Shown here: in pieces, positions 12,691-24,514 of the stretch
Layout: every line of letters begins with the position of its first letter
Numbering within the stretch: the first letter of the stretch is position 1
Source: Ciona savignyi
Taxonomy: Eukaryota; Chordata; Ascidiacea; Phlebobranchia; Cionidae
Direction of reading: 5' to 3'
Assembly: GCA_000149265.1 (NCBI GenBank)
Contig: CH003229.1
Span: forward strand, 699,145-763,144
DNA length: 64,000 nucleotides
Position numbers and translations under genes: made by a program
The notes under the pieces: model-generated
Databases searched by the model: none
Told to the model about the DNA's origin: nothing
What the model saw: only the letters and a program-made list of their open reading frames with translations

Positions 12691-13059
12691 TTATAAATTG
12701 AAGCATGTTGTTAAGTAATCGCTGTCGTGACGATGCAGCCGCTGCTTAAGCGCGGTGCTTAAAAAAAGCTAAACTACAAAAAATACAGTTATTGTTTTTG
12801 TGCAATTTTATTACTGCTTCTGGTGATGTCGAGCATGCCATGCTTACCAAGAGTTTGACGTCAAAAAGTCGAAAAAACACAAAAATATGGGTCCCATTTG
12901 AAAAAATTGCATGAAAAAACGAATGGGCTCATTAGTTGACAAACCAAACTTGTTTACTTTGTTTAGTTAAAACATATATACTTTCGTTAGATTCGTACAT
13001 GCCTAGACCTTTCTGTAATAGCTTTGTTTCTGTAGAAATAAGTTTGGTACTACAAAACT

Positions 13060-13800
13060 AGAAATACCAAGACCGAAAAAAGTAATATACTATTATTTCG
13101 GCATTTTATATTCCAAAACATAATAGCGTCCAATATAATTGCTTATATCTAAATTAATTTTTCATAAGTTTTTTTTTTAATAAAGATGTTAGAAAGCTTA
13201 AAAAAATAATTAATTTGAAGAAATAACCAACATTTTTTATTTTAAAAATTCAACCAAAAGAATATTTTTTAATAAACGTATAATAGAGGTGTCTGGACCG
13301 TACAAAAGGAGTTTTTGAATCACATTAAATGTCTAGATTTGTTAGCCAACATGATATAGATATGTCGAAACCCAAAATAAAAATCAATTTATTTTTTTGG
13401 GGTCATTGATGGGAATCATAATGTCCAACTTATTAGCTCAACTGTAAATTAATTGTGAATGCCGTTTGTCCTCTTACCACAATTGTTAAAAATGTGAATT
13501 TATAAAAATTACTTGAAAAAATTTCCAAAATTTTGGAGGTGTATTTTTCATGAAAAGTATGTAAGATATGTCTTGTCTGTCCAAGATCGTCTAGAACAAG
13601 CATTCAGCTTAAACTAAACTTTTACAGAAAGTAGTATCATTTTTAGTAGTTTTTTAGTAGCTATCATGACATTGATAAATTAAAACCCAAAATAACGGTT
13701 TTACTCCAGAAGAATTCCCTATAATCGTAAAGCACTGACACACATTACACAATTTTGGTACTCTGGGAATCATAGATCACAATGTAGTTTGCCAAATTTT
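13060..13800. repeat. Dispersed repeat (copy A), pre-insertion form
   Basis: Shares TTTCGGCATTTTATATTC, GGTCCGTACxAxAGG, TAGATATGTCGAAACCCAAAA and other blocks with 17590-18880 in the same orientation. At 13589-13596 it holds a single intact GTCTAGAA where copy B carries a hAT-like insertion. No coding content. Confidence 0.75.
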
Positions 13801-14780
13801 AATTAATTGTGTATGCTGTTGGTACGCTTACCAAAAATATTAAAAAAATAATCATTTTTTTAATTACTTTCGACCGAGAACTCCTTGATCCAGAAGTATT
13901 ATTTAAAGCGATAAACCAGAAAAGTTTACCAGAAAACTTTTTGAAAAAAGATATGTCAAGCTTGCATTGGTTTATTAAAGGTTTTAAACCCTTGACTGTT
14001 TTTAATTGTTTGTTGAGTAATTTCAGCTGTAAACTGTACTATCTTAATTAAGTTTTTATTTATATATCCAATAACAAATAGTATCAGCTACGTATAAGTG
14101 CATAACTGCACTGCATAAGTGCATAACCAACATATCTGACTGCTATAAACATTTTAAATCGATTAATTTTATATATCCATATTTATTCCCATGAATAAGA
14201 AAATACAATCATATTTGGAATCGTTAAATTATAGCTGAACACTCAGGGGCTTGATATTACCCGGGTAATCGTCACAATTGAATGGAAAAACGTAAGGAAG
14301 TATTTTCACATTTTAGTCGTCATATCATAGCTTGCGCTGGTAACGCACTTTTCGGTTGTCTACAAAGCACCGACGTTCTTACCAATACATGGCTAACTAG
14401 ATGTGTACCAAGGAAATATTAGAGCCAACGGTTCAGTGATAAGAGTTTAATTGACAGATGATTTTGTATCAGCTTAATTTGGTCGAAAACAAATCTAGCG
14501 ACAATGTTGCTTTCCAAACCACTGCAGTTTTACTAAAAAACAGGACCAGTATTTGCACTAAATGCTATAAAATCGTCCTATTCGTTTCGCCTATATAGTG
14601 AGAATGAAGTTTAAAATAAAACAACATTTTCTTTGTGAATTTTATTTTTAAAGTTAACTATGAATCAACGATACTGAGTTCATAGATCTGTAAAATAAAG
14701 GCGGAATAAAATGTAAGATGAACTGGTATTAATGTGATCAAGTTTAAAGCGTAAACTCGATGTTTCCAAACTCACCAGTT

Positions 14781-15115
14781 TTACTCATCATGTTCCATCA
14801 TCTCATCAGCATTTTCAATGGCGTCCATTTCTGCAATGTTTGTAAAAAAATAAATTACCATCGCTCTTCAACTCATGAATGCGATGCTTACAAAATATAT
14901 TACGTTTTTTGTTTTATTTTATTATTTTAATGCGATAAAATACGGCTTTAATACATTCGAACACACTCACCTGGCATTTCATTGTCGGCCTGTGCTTGGT
15001 TCCAGTACCAGCGTCTACGTCTCCTGATGCGGCGACGACTAAATCCTGCCTCAGTTGATTCACTCAGCAAGAGAAGCCCGATGGCCAGCAGAAGTACGAA
15101 AAGTGACTTGTTCAT
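14781..15115 (-). CDS. Arg/Trp-rich secreted antimicrobial-peptide-like precursor (peptide gene 2)
   Basis: Coding exons 15115-14971 and 14830-14781 encode 64 residues. A 67-bp intron in the 5' untranslated region (15116-15182) ends directly before the ATG, which fixes the start. A further intron begins six bases after the stop; its acceptor is at ~14688 and an AATAAA at 14641-14646. The signal peptide is MNKSLFVLLLAIGLLLLSES..., with likely cleavage after TEA. The core starts GFSRRRIRRRRRWYWNQ, with eight Arg in nine positions followed by WYW. The phase-1 splice makes a Glu, and exon 2 adds an acidic tail ending ENADEMMEHDE. The layout predicts a membrane-active peptide kept inactive by its tail until processing; this is inferred. 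It is nearly identical to the inverted copy at 16468. Its TATA position reads TGTAAATA, weaker than the sister copy. Confidence 0.88.
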
Positions 15116-15230
15116 CTGTAACGAAGTTAACTTTAAGCACTTCCAACAGGCGAATCAATAGATATACAAGATAGAGACTTACCTTTGTATTTAGTTTCCA
15201 CAAATATGGTTCTCTGTAGTGGTGCTGGTG

Positions 15231-15238
15231 TATTTACA
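15231..15238 (-). promoter_or_regulatory. Degenerate TATA-like element of peptide gene 2
   Basis: Reads TGTAAATA on the minus strand, at the position where the sister gene has TATAAATA. Flanking bases are conserved between the two arms. Confidence 0.5.
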
Positions 15239-16344
15239 CCCAACTAAACGTGATTTGGATATGCAAACTTTACTTTCTGTCTCATGATTGACAGTTAGAA
15301 AGTGAAAATAACTTCTTATAACGTGACATCCCATCAAAGATGATCGTCTTTCAATTGAGGAAGCATTTCTTCCTGATTCGTGTAGAATCTTAGGAGAAAG
15401 CCACTAGACGATCGTGATAGCTTTGGAAAGATGTTTTGGTTTACGTTGCAGCGGGATGTTATTGAAGCTTATTAGATAAAAACAATAAACAGAAAAAATC
15501 AAATTAAATTACCAAAACCGAAACTTTGATTTTTCCAAATAACTTAATACCTGGAGGTACCTAGCTAATATTTTCGTTTAAAATGTATTTAATTATCATT
15601 CATTCGTTTTAAAACAATTTGTGCAAATTTAAATTTGATATGTTAGTCATTATATATTATTCAATTTTTCTACCTGCGCAAAAATAGACACATGTACAGA
15701 AATTTGTGCGTTTTGACTTAGATATAACGAATGAGAATTAAATACAATTTTATTATGAATGACAGCTCGGTGATCAAATTGAATAACTGTTTATCAATCA
15801 AGCCGATGAATTTAAATACCTTTGTTTGGCCGAATGTTTTACGTGAACGATTCGTACATCCATGTCTTTATAAAATATTTATTAGTGACGAGCCTATGGT
15901 CTCAAAACTAATACCAGTCCATATGTATTTGTAGTCGAATGGTTACATGGTCGTATAAAGAAATTACATAAAAACGCTTTCGATAACAAGCCAATCACGA
16001 GATTAAACTTCTAAAAAAATTGATTTGTTTAGATATGGCCAACACGCTTGTTTCAATAATAAAACGATCTAGCAGTTTACAAGACCACCCAAGCAGCTTC
16101 GAGAATATTGTGCTGCATCTGGTATAAACAAAAACATCCTATCAAGCGGCATCACGATCATTTGGTGACTTCCACTTTCTCCATTCCTCGAAACACGTTT
16201 CACGAATCAGGAAGAAATGCTTCCTCAATTGAAAGACGATCATGTTTGGTGCGAAGTCACGTTATAGAAAGTTATTTCCACTTTCTAACTGTCAATCATG
16301 AGACAGAAAGTAAAGTTGGCATATCCAAATCACGTTTAGTTGGG

Positions 16345-16352
16345 TATAAATA
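16345..16352 (+). promoter_or_regulatory. TATA box of peptide gene 3
   Basis: TATAAATA about 30 bases before the presumed start of the untranslated first exon, which ends at 16400 with a GTAAGT donor. Confidence 0.7.
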
Positions 16353-16467
16353 CACCAGCACCACTACAGAGAACCGTATTTGTGGAAACTAAATACAAAG
16401 GTAAGTCTCTATCTTGTATATCAATTGATCGGCCCATTGGAGGTGTTTAAAGTTAACTTCGTTACAG

Positions 16468-16801
16468 ATGAACAAGTCACTTTTCGTACTCCTGTTGGCC
16501 ATCGGGCTTCTTTTGCTGAGTGAATCAACTGAGGCAGGATTTAGTCGTCGCCGCATCAGGAGACGTAGACGCTGGTACTGGAACCAAGCACAGGCCGACA
16601 ATGAAATGCCAGGTGAGTGTGTTCGAATGTATTAAAGTCGTATTTTATCGCATCAAAATAATAATAATAAAAAAAAACTTAATGTATTTTGTAAACATCG
16701 CATTCATGATATGAAGAACGATGGAAATTTAAATTTTTACAAACATTGCAGAAATGGACGCCATTGAAAATGTTGGTGAGATGATGGAACACGACGAGTA
16801 A
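16468..16801 (+). CDS. Arg/Trp-rich secreted antimicrobial-peptide-like precursor (peptide gene 3)
   Basis: Coding exons 16468-16612 and 16752-16801 encode 64 residues. The untranslated exon ends at 16400; the 67-bp intron 16401-16467 ends in TTACAG directly before the ATG. A second untranslated-region intron starts at 16807, six bases past the stop, and is spliced near 16899. AATAAA lies at 16941-16946. Signal peptide and Arg/Trp core are identical in sequence to peptide gene 2. Coding differences from that copy are three silent changes in exon 1, and in exon 2 two silent changes plus Ala-to-Val and Asp-to-Gly in the acidic tail (here ENVGEMMEHDE). A consensus TATA box suggests this copy is the better expressed. 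The family assignment as a haemocyte-type antimicrobial peptide is by architecture only. Confidence 0.9.
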
Positions 16802-17139
16802 AACTGGTAAGTTTGGAAACATCGAGTTTACGTTGCTTTTAAACTTGATCGTATTTAATACCAATTTATCTTAGATTTTATTTCGTTTTTATTTGACAGA
16901 TTCATCACATCAGTATTGTTAAAGGAAAGTTCTATTCAAAAATAAAATCTACAAAGACAATTTTGTTTTAGTTGAAATTTGTTGTCAGAATATATGCGAG
17001 ACAATATACACATTTATATAATCGGTTCAAACACTTTATTAGCTGAACTGCGGTAGACAGAAATATACTGTACACTTAAACGCGACAACGACGTGTTAAT
17101 TACTACAATTTAAAGTCATTTGATTGAAACCTATATGTG

Positions 17140-17575
17140 TTATGCCGCCAAAATAGGAGTGATTGGGTATCTATAGTTGCGCAACAGAGGGGCTTGGCAA
17201 TATAACTTGTCTGTATTGGTCAATACGCAGTTCAGCTTTATAAGGATGGCGTGTAACCTATTAGGAACTCTATGCGCGACAGGATGTGACGAGTGGTAGC
17301 CTCCCTTAGTCATTGTTTTTTAAAGTGATATCTGAGTAACAATGGTGGTGATTCCCCAATATTTGTTTGGTTGACACAACATGTGCTAGGCTGCGCGTCG
17401 GTGTTATCGTTTAGCTGTAAAGTTTTGTAAGAGGAGCAGTGCTTTGTCAAACAAAGGTGTAGGTTGTGCATCTGCTAGCTGTTTTGTTGGGTAAAAGTTG
17501 CTGATGGACGGAGGGGTATGGGCTCAAAATTTGGAGGGTTTTAATTTAGTTTGCAGATCCAAGCTTCTTTAATGT
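17140..17575. repeat. Dispersed repeat, shared with 41030-41850 and 54575-54962
   Basis: Blocks such as GGATGTGACGAGTGGTAGCC, CATGTGCTAGGCTGCGC and GGACGGAGGGGTATG recur at 41030-41270 and 41690-41780 in the same orientation and at 54575-54962 in reverse. No coding content. Confidence 0.8.
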
Positions 17576-17579
17576 GCAG

Positions 17580-18880
17580 ATCCAAGCTTATTATTTCGGC
17601 ATTTTATATTCTAGGAATAATAGCGCCCAATTTAATTGCTTAAATTTTAATTAACTTTGTATGAGGTTTATTCCATTTAACAAAGATATTAAAACAATAA
17701 AAATAATTAATTTGGGAAAATACCCAATTTTAATTTAATTTAAAATATTCCTTAAAAAAAGATTTTTTTATAAAACTTATAAGGGTGTCTGGTCCGTACG
17801 AGAGGGGATTTTAAATAATATTAAAGTTTTTAAATAGTTATGGCTAACATGATATAGATGTGTCGAAACCCAAAATTGTAGTTTTTCACATCGAAGAAAT
17901 TCCATGAAATCGAAAAAAATCAATTTTTTTTTGGACCATTGATTTTCAGGGGGTTTATAATGTCCAACGTATTAGCCCAACTCTAAATTAATTGTAAATG
18001 CCGTTGGTCCACTTACCACAATTGTTAAAAAGGTGTCTTGTATGTCCGAGATCGTCGAGAACAGGGGTGGGCAATTTTTCTAGTAGGCGGGCCAGATGTG
18101 GGAAAATAAACTCTTGGTGGGCCAGATTATTAGATAAATATTATTCAATATAGTTTCCATGTTTCGTCAAGGATTGACGACTAATGTTGTACTATTTTAA
18201 TACCGCAACACTCTAAACATATAGTAAACATACTGCTTTCCTGCCAACCTTTGTAAATATACTTTGGTAACCAATCTTTGTTAAATGCTCAAAACTCTCT
18301 TTCTAATTTACGTTTCATATAATATTCCATGGTTAGTAATTCATAAAATCCATTTATATTTGAAATTTAAATATAATTGATAACCGCTAAAGAAAAACTA
18401 ACAATAACAGTCACGTTGTTAAAAAGTACCCAGTAGTGTCTGATGTTTACAACGCTTACTGTTTTGACCTTATAATTTTTGTTTAAAAAGTGTGCTAACA
18501 TAATTGTTTGTTCACTAAGGCAATTGTTTATTTCACCAGCTCGCACTAACAGTGCGGTAAGGGTAGAGCGATGGGCAACTGTTAAGAATGATGCGTCCGT
18601 CCACATTACATAGTGTGGTTGGATACAGACAGCGGGCCGGACCTGGGCCACATTACAGGTTATTGTTAGAGACAGTCTGGGGGCCGGTCGAAATTCCTTC
18701 AGGGGCCGGTCCCGCCGGCCCTCGGGCCGTATGTTGCCTACCCCTGGTCTAGAACAAGCATTCATTTCAAACTAAACTTTTAGAGAAGTAGCTATCATAT
18801 CATTAATAAATTAAAACCCCAAATTACGGTTTTACTGCAGGAGAATTCCCGACGGTGGGCGCGAGGTTATCTGACGATTG
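17580..18880. repeat. Dispersed repeat (copy B), carrying a hAT-like insertion
   Basis: Same family as 13060-13800. The element 18062-18746 is inserted in it. Confidence 0.75.
18062..18746. mobile_element. Non-autonomous hAT-like transposon, 685 bp
   Basis: Starts CAGGGGTGGGCAA and ends TTGCCTACCCCTG, imperfect terminal inverted repeats in hAT style. Flanked by an 8-bp duplication GTCGAGAA / GTCTAGAA with one mismatch. The paralogous repeat at 13589-13596 has the empty site. Internal sequence is GC-rich near both ends (GGCGGGCCAG, GGGCCGG) and has no transposase frame. Confidence 0.9.
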
Positions 18881-18990
18881 CCTGTGTGTTAACCCCCTTG
18901 GTTGTCCCATTCATAGGAATAAACATGAATATCCTAATCTAACTTAGGCTAAGTAATTGACCCAAATAAATTAGTACCAGTTAGAGAGTA

Positions 18991-19660
18991 AAGGCCTGGT
19001 TTACACGATGCGTGGAGATGCGAGCCGAAGTGAACGAAATAACTGTCTTTATTTGTTTTATTTTACAGTTTACACGCTCGTTTCACTTCGCCTCGCTTTG
19101 TTTGGTTCGCGCGGGAACGCACACCTGAGCGTATCGCTCACAAGCATTTTATGAACTAAGTTGATCAGCTATCAGACTTGATCTATACATTTTTTTACAC
19201 TTGGAAATGCAATAAGTTAGAAATTACAGGGTGGCCTACCCTACATAGACCCCATAGGCTACACTTGTGGTAAGGCCAGGCTACTGATTAGGTATGACTA
19301 CATTTTTCTCTTAGTCAGTTTTTAATTTACCAAAGAAGATAAGGATTATACTTTATAAGCCCTAAATTAGACACCAGGTACCGGTATCACGTTTCACAAA
19401 AATTTATATTTGTAGAAAAGTTCTTTTACCTACCAGTAAGATAAAAAATTACCTTCGTATGCTTTTTATCGGCATTTTAAATTCAGAAAAAAAAGCTTCA
19501 AATAAAATTGTTGTGAAAGAAACAAATACCCAACAAAATAGCTTACGGTTGTTGTCATGGCGATACGCATCGCTGCGCGTACGTGTAAACAGTACAGAAT
19601 AATTCGTTTCACCGCGTTTGTCTGCGTCTTGTTTTGCCACGCATCGTGTAAACCAGCCTT
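18991..19660. mobile_element. TA-flanked MITE with ~25-bp terminal inverted repeats
   Basis: The ends read AAGGCCTGGTTTACACGATG...and its complement, with a one-base gap, followed inward by CGTGG. A TA dinucleotide flanks each side, as expected of Tc1/mariner-type target duplication. The interior has no recognisable coding sequence. Confidence 0.8.
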
Positions 19661-19662
19661 TA

Positions 19663-22512
19663 GATTGTTAAGTTGCAAAGACATAAATTCCTGATTAACT
19701 TTTAGTTAAAGGGTTTATTAATCGTTTTTTAATTGATTGACCGTGTGTAAACCCTGTTTTTTCATTTACGGTGTTAAACATTAATATCCTATACTATCCC
19801 ATCCTTACAGCGAAATAAACGAAAAATAACAGATAGTTATAATAATAACCACAAACCTAGAGGGTGTCAACCACGGTTTTACCCACCACTATTTGTAAAC
19901 ACAATTTGTATGCTATGTGTTTACCTAACAACATTTGGTATATGTCACAATCATAATTTATGGACAAGTCTTAATTTTTACGCAGTTTAAAATACATTTT
20001 CTACAATCATGTATTTGATTAACGGACTAACATTTTACTATATAATAAAATTTAGGACAATTTCAGGAAGGAACTGTCGGTTCCTTACCATTTCGCCTCT
20101 CGATCAAGGATACGTTAAGGGTTAAAGTCGTATTTATTCAAGACTGGCGCAACGGTCCGGTAAGGAAACAAGAACGGGCATGAGTTTTACCATCTCACGG
20201 CAAATAAATGGTAGTCAGTTCTAAAAAGAACTATCTGTGAGTCCCAAGTGGACTGATGTGTAAATACAAAACACGGCAACTTATACTTAAAGTGACAATG
20301 GGCGCAAATGCAATAAAACAGGGCGTCCGCGTTTTATGACGTTTGTCGTGACGATCAATGTGTTGTTCTCTTGTACAACTGGTGCAATTAATATAATGAT
20401 TGTGGGAAATTCTCACACGAGAATTTGCAACAGAACTGTTGAAGATTCATGTCGTGCATTTCTTTCAGAGCCAGCTGTATTGTAACTGAAATGCCATTGC
20501 TTCGTAGCAAATTCGCCATTATGCCATATATTATTTGCTAGATGTATTTTATCGATCCTCTTCTTACGTACAATGTGCTGTCTGTTATCGCCTTTGTGTC
20601 TATATATCAGGCTATACTGGAACGTGGTGTAAACGAATCAGTGTAATTTAATTTATAATAATTAATTAGACTTTACACGGTAGACGAGTAGCGGTTTACC
20701 TTTACTATTAGTTTGTTTTCGATAAGCGCAACGGTACAAGTAAAATAATGCATAAGCATAACCGGCTACAAAGTTTTATAAGTGGGGACAGGCTGTAGGG
20801 TACGTTAAGCGTACCCGCCCTAGTTACCACAAGAGCCTAGGCTGTACAGATTGTAAATTAGGAAACACAGTGCTGTACGCATAGACATCTCTGTGTTTGT
20901 TTGTCTCTCTGATTAAATGAGGTCTGTTATATGCGATTTTGCAACCAAGGAAAAAATGCGATGCAGAATATCTAAAACACGCACAATAGATGATGTTTGC
21001 GCTTCTTACAATAGAAAATTCTTGCGCTAGATTTAGAAGTTTTCGCAGGTCGCGTTGATCGCATCGTGAATTTAGATAGCAGTTCGTCATGTAGAGATTC
21101 ATTTGTTTCTTGGAACTTTGATAACGACGTCGCCAACAGCCAATTATGTCGGTACGATACGTCTAAGCAGATCAAGTGTCAAGCAACAGGCACAAATAAC
21201 ATACGTATTTTGACGACACGCCACAGTTCTTATACGACAGTAGCCTAAACAAGAAATAAATCAATGTTGTGAGCTTACATACTAGCAATAGATAAGAAAT
21301 CAGTGTGGTAAGCTTACATACCATTTTCGTGCGGAGCAAATACAAATGTCAGCTGCAAACTATCTTGTTGTCGCCAATACGAAACCGGGCCGTTTAGCAC
21401 AGGTGCCTAACCTATAGGATAGCAAACTTACAAAGATGCGTTTTATGTACAAAATACTTCTAACACGAAGGCTACTGGTTTTTTCTTCTAGTACTGCATT
21501 TCTTCATTCTGACCACATATTTGGTGTTTAGTACAAGGTAAACGCTCTTATAGAATTGATTTTTGCTTTTTTCGTTTTTATTAGAAATTTCCTCTTTTCA
21601 ACTAGAATTGGATATCGTTAAGGACAAAAAGGAATTGTCTAAGGTTGGGTTGAAACTATCAGGATTGCTAAATGACAAGTGTCGTATCCTAGCTATATAA
21701 AATATGTAACATACACTTACTCCAGTACATGATATATAGGATACATTTAATTAGAATTTTTTTGGTTCAAATTTACCTCAAATTAAAATTGTTCCTTCGG
21801 TTTTTGTAGGAGTATCAAAGGTATGCACGTTGAGGTGATGCATTAGAACGGAAGGATCGAGTCAGCCATGCACAATAAGTTCAATATAGCTCCGATTACC
21901 AGACGGAAGGCGCGAGACAGTCTACGATTGTTTGTGTCAAAGCGGTCTGCGTTTTCATTCAACCAAATATGAATGATATACTATTTCTTAGACTCCATCT
22001 CCCAGTTAGCAGGGAGGATTGTAAGTGTGGGAAGACGGCGGAAGGTGGGGAATCTGGTATCAGATACATCGCTCAGCCAACACTTAAAAGAAACAGCACA
22101 ACAAACTGTTCAATATATCAAGGTATTGTACATCATCAAACATAACATGCTGCAATATCTCCGGTAACCCGGCGGTGGAGGTGATCTGAATATTATTTCT
22201 GTAAGAACGCTCACTTTTGTTTTCGTGGGGTTATCTGACGTGTGATAACGCCCGTGCGTTTTCCCGTGCACATTATTGGCGTATAAGATTGCGAAACATT
22301 ATTGGCGTATAAGATTTTGAAACATTATTGGCGTATAAGATTTTGAAACATTATTGGCGTGTAAGATTGCGGTCGGTAAAATAACATTTACCCAACCCCA
22401 ACTATAAGAAAGTGCCTTGCCCTAGGTCGTTTTTCCAGCAGCTGGTTTTGATTGAAGGGCTTTTCGACTGCCTACAGATTGCAAGCGTTCTTATTGTTTG
22501 AGCGAACTCGCG
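19663..22512. other. No gene recognised; one short minisatellite
   Basis: Nearly 2.9 kb with only short open frames lacking splice or protein support. A HAT-unrelated motif CACGAGGTTATCTGACG-like at about 22225 recurs near 18850 and 33397, marking a dispersed repeat. The N-terminal exon of the downstream glycosyltransferase could lie here, but I could not place it. Confidence 0.4.
22268..22372. repeat. 26-bp tandem repeat, four copies
   Basis: Unit approximately CATTATTGGCGTATAAGATT plus TTGAAA, the last copy diverged. Confidence 0.9.
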
Positions 22513-22522
22513 TATATAAAAG
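22513..22522 (+). promoter_or_regulatory. Candidate TATA box upstream of the GT31-like gene
   Basis: TATATAAAAG, 88 bases before the first in-frame ATG (22601). A ~20-bp direct duplication (AAATTGGATTAGCTGATT) lies between. Confidence 0.45.
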
Positions 22523-22600
22523 GAAATTGGATTAGCTGATTGAAATTGGATTAGCTGATTGGATCAGGTTGCGATCGGTAAAATTGATATCTGTGTTATC

Positions 22601-24477
22601 ATGATGAATTACTGTAAGTTTAACTCTGCTTACTATAGCTTTGTTGCAGAAAATACCGGGTGCCGAATTTACGTTTTTGTAAAATCCGCTTGTGCGTTTG
22701 GTTTTAAACGGAATATTATCCGCCGCACGTGGGCGAGAGTGAGCTACATAGATGGTTGCGAATTCCAGACGTTTTTCGTGCTGGGCAAGGCAGTCAACGA
22801 AACACAAGCGTCGGTACAAGAGGAAATAAACGTCAATTTAGATCAGTGGTTCCCAACCTGGGGGTCGCGACCCCCAAAGGGGTCGCAAAGCATGTTAAAG
22901 GGGGTCGCGAAGCTGTTACTAATGTAAGAACAAAGGTAAATGTCAATAGTACTAGGTGCACCGGTACGCTCGTAGTATGTGCTATCATAGAGTACTAATA
23001 TATATTAGTACTCTATGGTGCTATTCCGTGCATAATTTTTCATTGAGACATTTCATTCGGATTGCTTAGTAGCACAATATTATTGCATCAGTATGCGTCC
23101 ACTGTGATGTCATATCGTCCACTGTGATGTCATAAACTATGACCGTACAATAGCTGCAAATTGGAACTTTATTAGGGAAGTAGCCTAGTATATTATACAT
23201 CAGAAATCAGTCAAGACTTGGAATTGGTAAAGATAGTTAAGGGGAGCATCATATGCGTTTAGCTGCAGATCTACAAGGTCAACGATCGCACTGATTTGTT
23301 AATAAATGCAAGTAAAGCATTTTTGTGCTAACTTTCTAATTTTGCATTTAGGATATAATATAAGTGGTGGGTCACGGAATCTTCGAAAATTTTAAAGGGG
23401 GTCACCAAGAGAAAAAGGTTGGGAACCACTGATTTAGATATTCTTCAATACGATGGACCAGATGTGTACAGGTAAGCGTTTTTTGTTTGTTCTTTCTCTC
23501 CGAGCATGTTTCTTTCGGCGTCTTTTCTAATGTGAAATCATATGACATGTACACTGTGATTTGGGCATTTTTCTGCTTTCCTTTATTCCATGTTGAAGTA
23601 CCCAAGTACACCTTTTCAGAGCCAGTAGAAACACGAAACAAAATGGAAATAAACAGATCAGCTCGGTAAAAAAAAAACAGCCGTGAGACCAAATGGTTAA
23701 CGCGATCGATAGATATGCACTTTGCAAACATAGCTTCCTCGACCAAAATACACGACTTATACATAAAATAACTTGTAAATTTGAATTAAGTTTTATTAAA
23801 ACGGCTTTTAAACTTTTACATGTGTTTTTTTCTGGCCTTTACCAGACTTTTAAGCACTATGCGATTAACACGTTTTATAATTCGGCGTTCGAAGTGTTGA
23901 TTAACTATTTCCCAGGAATATCACCACGAAAACTGTTTCTGGGATGCGCTGGGCCGCTTCGAATCTACAAGCGGATGACATCTACGTCACGGCTGATGAC
24001 GACATGCTCATTGACGTCATGAAATTTAGAAAAGCAGTACGCCATTTTAAATACATGACGTCCGCAAAAAAGTGGCCAGAATTCCCTATAGTTTGCGGGC
24101 TGGCTTTGAAGCAATATTCACCAATTCGATTGAATTCAAGCAAATGGTTTGTGACATTAAAAGAATATAAGTGGAATATATACCCCAAGTTTTGCTTGGG
24201 AGGAATGTATGCCACCAGTATAAGTATGGTAAAACAACTGGTCGAAGTAGCTGCTGTTGCTACACCCTTACACCTGGACGACGTCTGGATAACAGGGATA
24301 TTGCGGTTAAAACTGAGCATCCCAGACTATATGTTGGTGGAACCTCAGAATCAACTTTCCACTCATTTAGGTGGTTTCTACCGCAAAACAGCAACGCAGG
24401 CGGAAGAGTTGGCGATGCTAAAATGGAAGCTGTACGAGGCTGAATTGACAAATGATACTGTGTGCTTTTTCAATTGA
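22601..24477 (+). pseudogene. GT31 beta-1,3-galactosyltransferase-like gene disrupted by a hAT-like insertion
   Basis: Coding blocks are 22601 or 22650 to 22843, 23440-23471 and 23916-24477. Without the insert 22844-23431 and one target copy, codons join smoothly as ...VNLDILQYDGPDVY, then the intron 23472-23915 joins to RNITTKTVSGMRW. GT31 motifs in order: KRNIIRRTW, LGK, DILQ, NxTxKT, the metal-binding DDD in YVTADDDML, YPKFCLGGMYATS, and HLDDVWITG. The product would be a Golgi glycosyltransferase using UDP-sugar. As sequenced, translation enters the transposon and stops at ~22925, before the catalytic DDD. The start is uncertain: ATG 22601 is in frame but lacks the expected membrane anchor, while a TTGTTGCAG acceptor before 22650 suggests an unplaced upstream exon. 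The insert may be one allele only; otherwise all motifs are intact. Confidence 0.85.
22844..23431. mobile_element. Non-autonomous hAT-like transposon inside the GT31 exon, 588 bp
   Basis: Perfect 15-bp terminal inverted repeats CAGTGGTTCCCAACC, the terminal sequence style of hAT elements, next to GGGGGTCGCGACCCCC at the left end. An exact 8-bp target duplication ATTTAGAT lies at 22836-22843 and 23432-23439. The interior lacks a transposase. Confidence 0.96.
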
Positions 24478-24514
24478 GATATCTTGTACGGTCGTGTTGT
24501 CGAATTATTAACGC

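Larger units (their letters stand above)
14610..15388. repeat. Left arm of the inverted duplication holding peptide gene 2
   Basis: The reverse complement matches 16193-16985 along the whole transcription unit: upstream region, untranslated exon, both coding exons, introns and poly(A) region. The ~800-bp spacer 15389-16192 has no recognisable gene. Confidence 0.93.
16193..16985. repeat. Right arm of the inverted duplication holding peptide gene 3
   Basis: Mirror copy of 14610-15388. About 150 bp of upstream sequence are also conserved, including a near-palindrome GGAAGAAATGCTTCC that could be regulatory. Confidence 0.93.

Noticed and set aside
24260-24451. Minus-strand and other-frame proteins over the GT31 exon
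   Set aside because: Shadows of the GT31 frame, which carries the recognisable motifs.
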